NCBI RefSeq assembly: GCF_000422805.1 | Contig: NZ_AUGT01000012.1 | Span: 62,001-126,000 of the forward strand | DNA from: Nocardioides halotolerans DSM 19273 | GTDB taxonomy: Bacteria; Actinomycetota; Actinomycetes; Propionibacteriales; Nocardioidaceae | Length of the DNA stretch: 64,000 nt | Reading direction: 5' to 3' | Shown: positions 63,693 to 64,000 of the stretch, piece by piece | Layout of the letters: every line of letters starts with the position of its first letter | Numbering within the stretch: position 1 is the first letter of the stretch | The notes under the pieces: generated by a model | Database searches by the model: none | Told to the model about the DNA's origin: nothing | The model's input: the letters and a program-made list of their open reading frames with translations, nothing else | Made by a program: the position numbers and the translations under genes

Positions 63693-64000
63693 CTCTCCGA
63701 GACTAGCCTCGCAGCCACGCGAGCACCGCCAGCACACGACGGTGCTCGTCGGGTCTGATGCAGGTCGAGCTTGGTCAGGATCCGGGCGATGTGGGTCTCG
63801 ACGGTCTTCAGGTCGATGACCAGCCGCTCCGCGATCGCCCGGTTGGAGAGGCCCTGGGCCATGAGCTCCAGCACGTCGCGCTCGCGCTCGGAGAGCCGGC
63901 CAAACTGCTCGGCGAGCTCGATGCGGCCCAGCAGGTGGCTGACCACCTCGGGGTCGAGCACCGTGCCCCCGGCGGCGACGGAGGCGAGTGCGTCGAGCAG
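63689..64000 (-). CDS. LuxR-family response regulator, C-terminal part (runs off window; probable frameshift)
   Basis: Only the last 103 residues are in the window, in frame from 64000. The helix-turn-helix is LSERERDVLELMAQGLSNRA followed by ERLVIDLKTVETHIARILTKLDL. After LDLHQT the frame reads RRAPSCAGGARVAARL to a late stop at 63689, unlike the family. A shift of frame near 63750-63757 restores DEHRRVLAVLAWLRG and a stop at 63703, the normal ending. So a 1-2 base change, real or an assembly error, has probably altered the tail; the HTH is intact. Confidence 0.75.
   Translation of the reverse strand: MLDALASVAAGGTVLDPEVVSHLLGRIELAEQFGRLSERERDVLELMAQGLSNRAIAERLVIDLKTVETHIARILTKLDLHQTRRAPSCAGGARVAARLVSER

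Overview
The window is a stretch of a high-GC actinobacterial chromosome. The gene content and order fit the Nocardioidaceae (Nocardioides-like): a mraZ-to-divIVA division and cell-wall cluster, an Rv2175c-type block next to a PASTA kinase, a DAP-type MurE, GTG starts in quantity, and apparently leaderless promoters. This assignment is an inference from gene content; no rRNA or tRNA gene was seen. It looks like core chromosome: there is no integrase, transposase, phage gene or CRISPR array.

Layout. 1-6880: SigE-family sigma factor with a coupled membrane protein, an EEP-family hydrolase, a nucleotidyltransferase, an APC permease, class II DAHP synthase and threonine aldolase. 6899-13438: a zinc-ribbon/glycan-binding membrane protein, an EamA exporter and PASTA Ser/Thr kinase (minus strand), then a divergent operon of an Rv2175c-like DNA-binding protein, an RNase Sa-type secreted ribonuclease and its barstar inhibitor, facing a polyprenyl diphosphate synthase. 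13505-19950: metF, a SIMPL protein, then a minus-strand trio (DUF4126, ATP-grasp ligase, phytoene-desaturase-like oxidoreductase), an ArsC-like protein, a YbaK protein and a small membrane protein. 20107-27008: an SOS (LexA) box followed by five tightly packed genes (DUF6504, HEPN-like SAV_6107, dnaE2, a methyltransferase, dinB), a probable damage-induced mutagenesis operon. 27152-32529: DUF3040, then a minus-strand transglutaminase (TgpA)/DUF58/MoxR operon.

32715-54374 is the dcw cluster: mraZ behind a six-copy operator, a small membrane ORF, rsmH, a 25-codon bridging ORF, ftsL, ftsI, murE, mraY, murD, ftsW, murG, murC, ftsQ, ftsZ, pgeF, yggS, sepF, yggT, divIVA, a lysine-tailed DksA-like protein, lspA, rluD and a GNAT-chorismate mutase fusion. 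murF is missing from its usual place between murE and mraY. 54624-64000 holds dnaE1, two membrane proteins, a GAF histidine kinase, a second YbaK protein, a LON-domain protein and the end of a LuxR-type regulator that seems to carry a C-terminal frameshift.

How they work together: the cluster supplies lipid II synthesis (MurC/D/E, MraY, MurG), septal synthesis (FtsW, FtsI, FtsQ, FtsL) and the Z-ring with its anchor and polar scaffold (FtsZ, SepF, DivIVA). The SOS operon couples two low-fidelity polymerases to three poorly known proteins. The points most worth a second look are that operon, the MraZ operator, the GNAT-AroQ fusion, the RNase/barstar pair in the kinase locus, the recurring TANNNT-6 nt-start pattern, the structured mraZ-rsmH gap and the missing murF.
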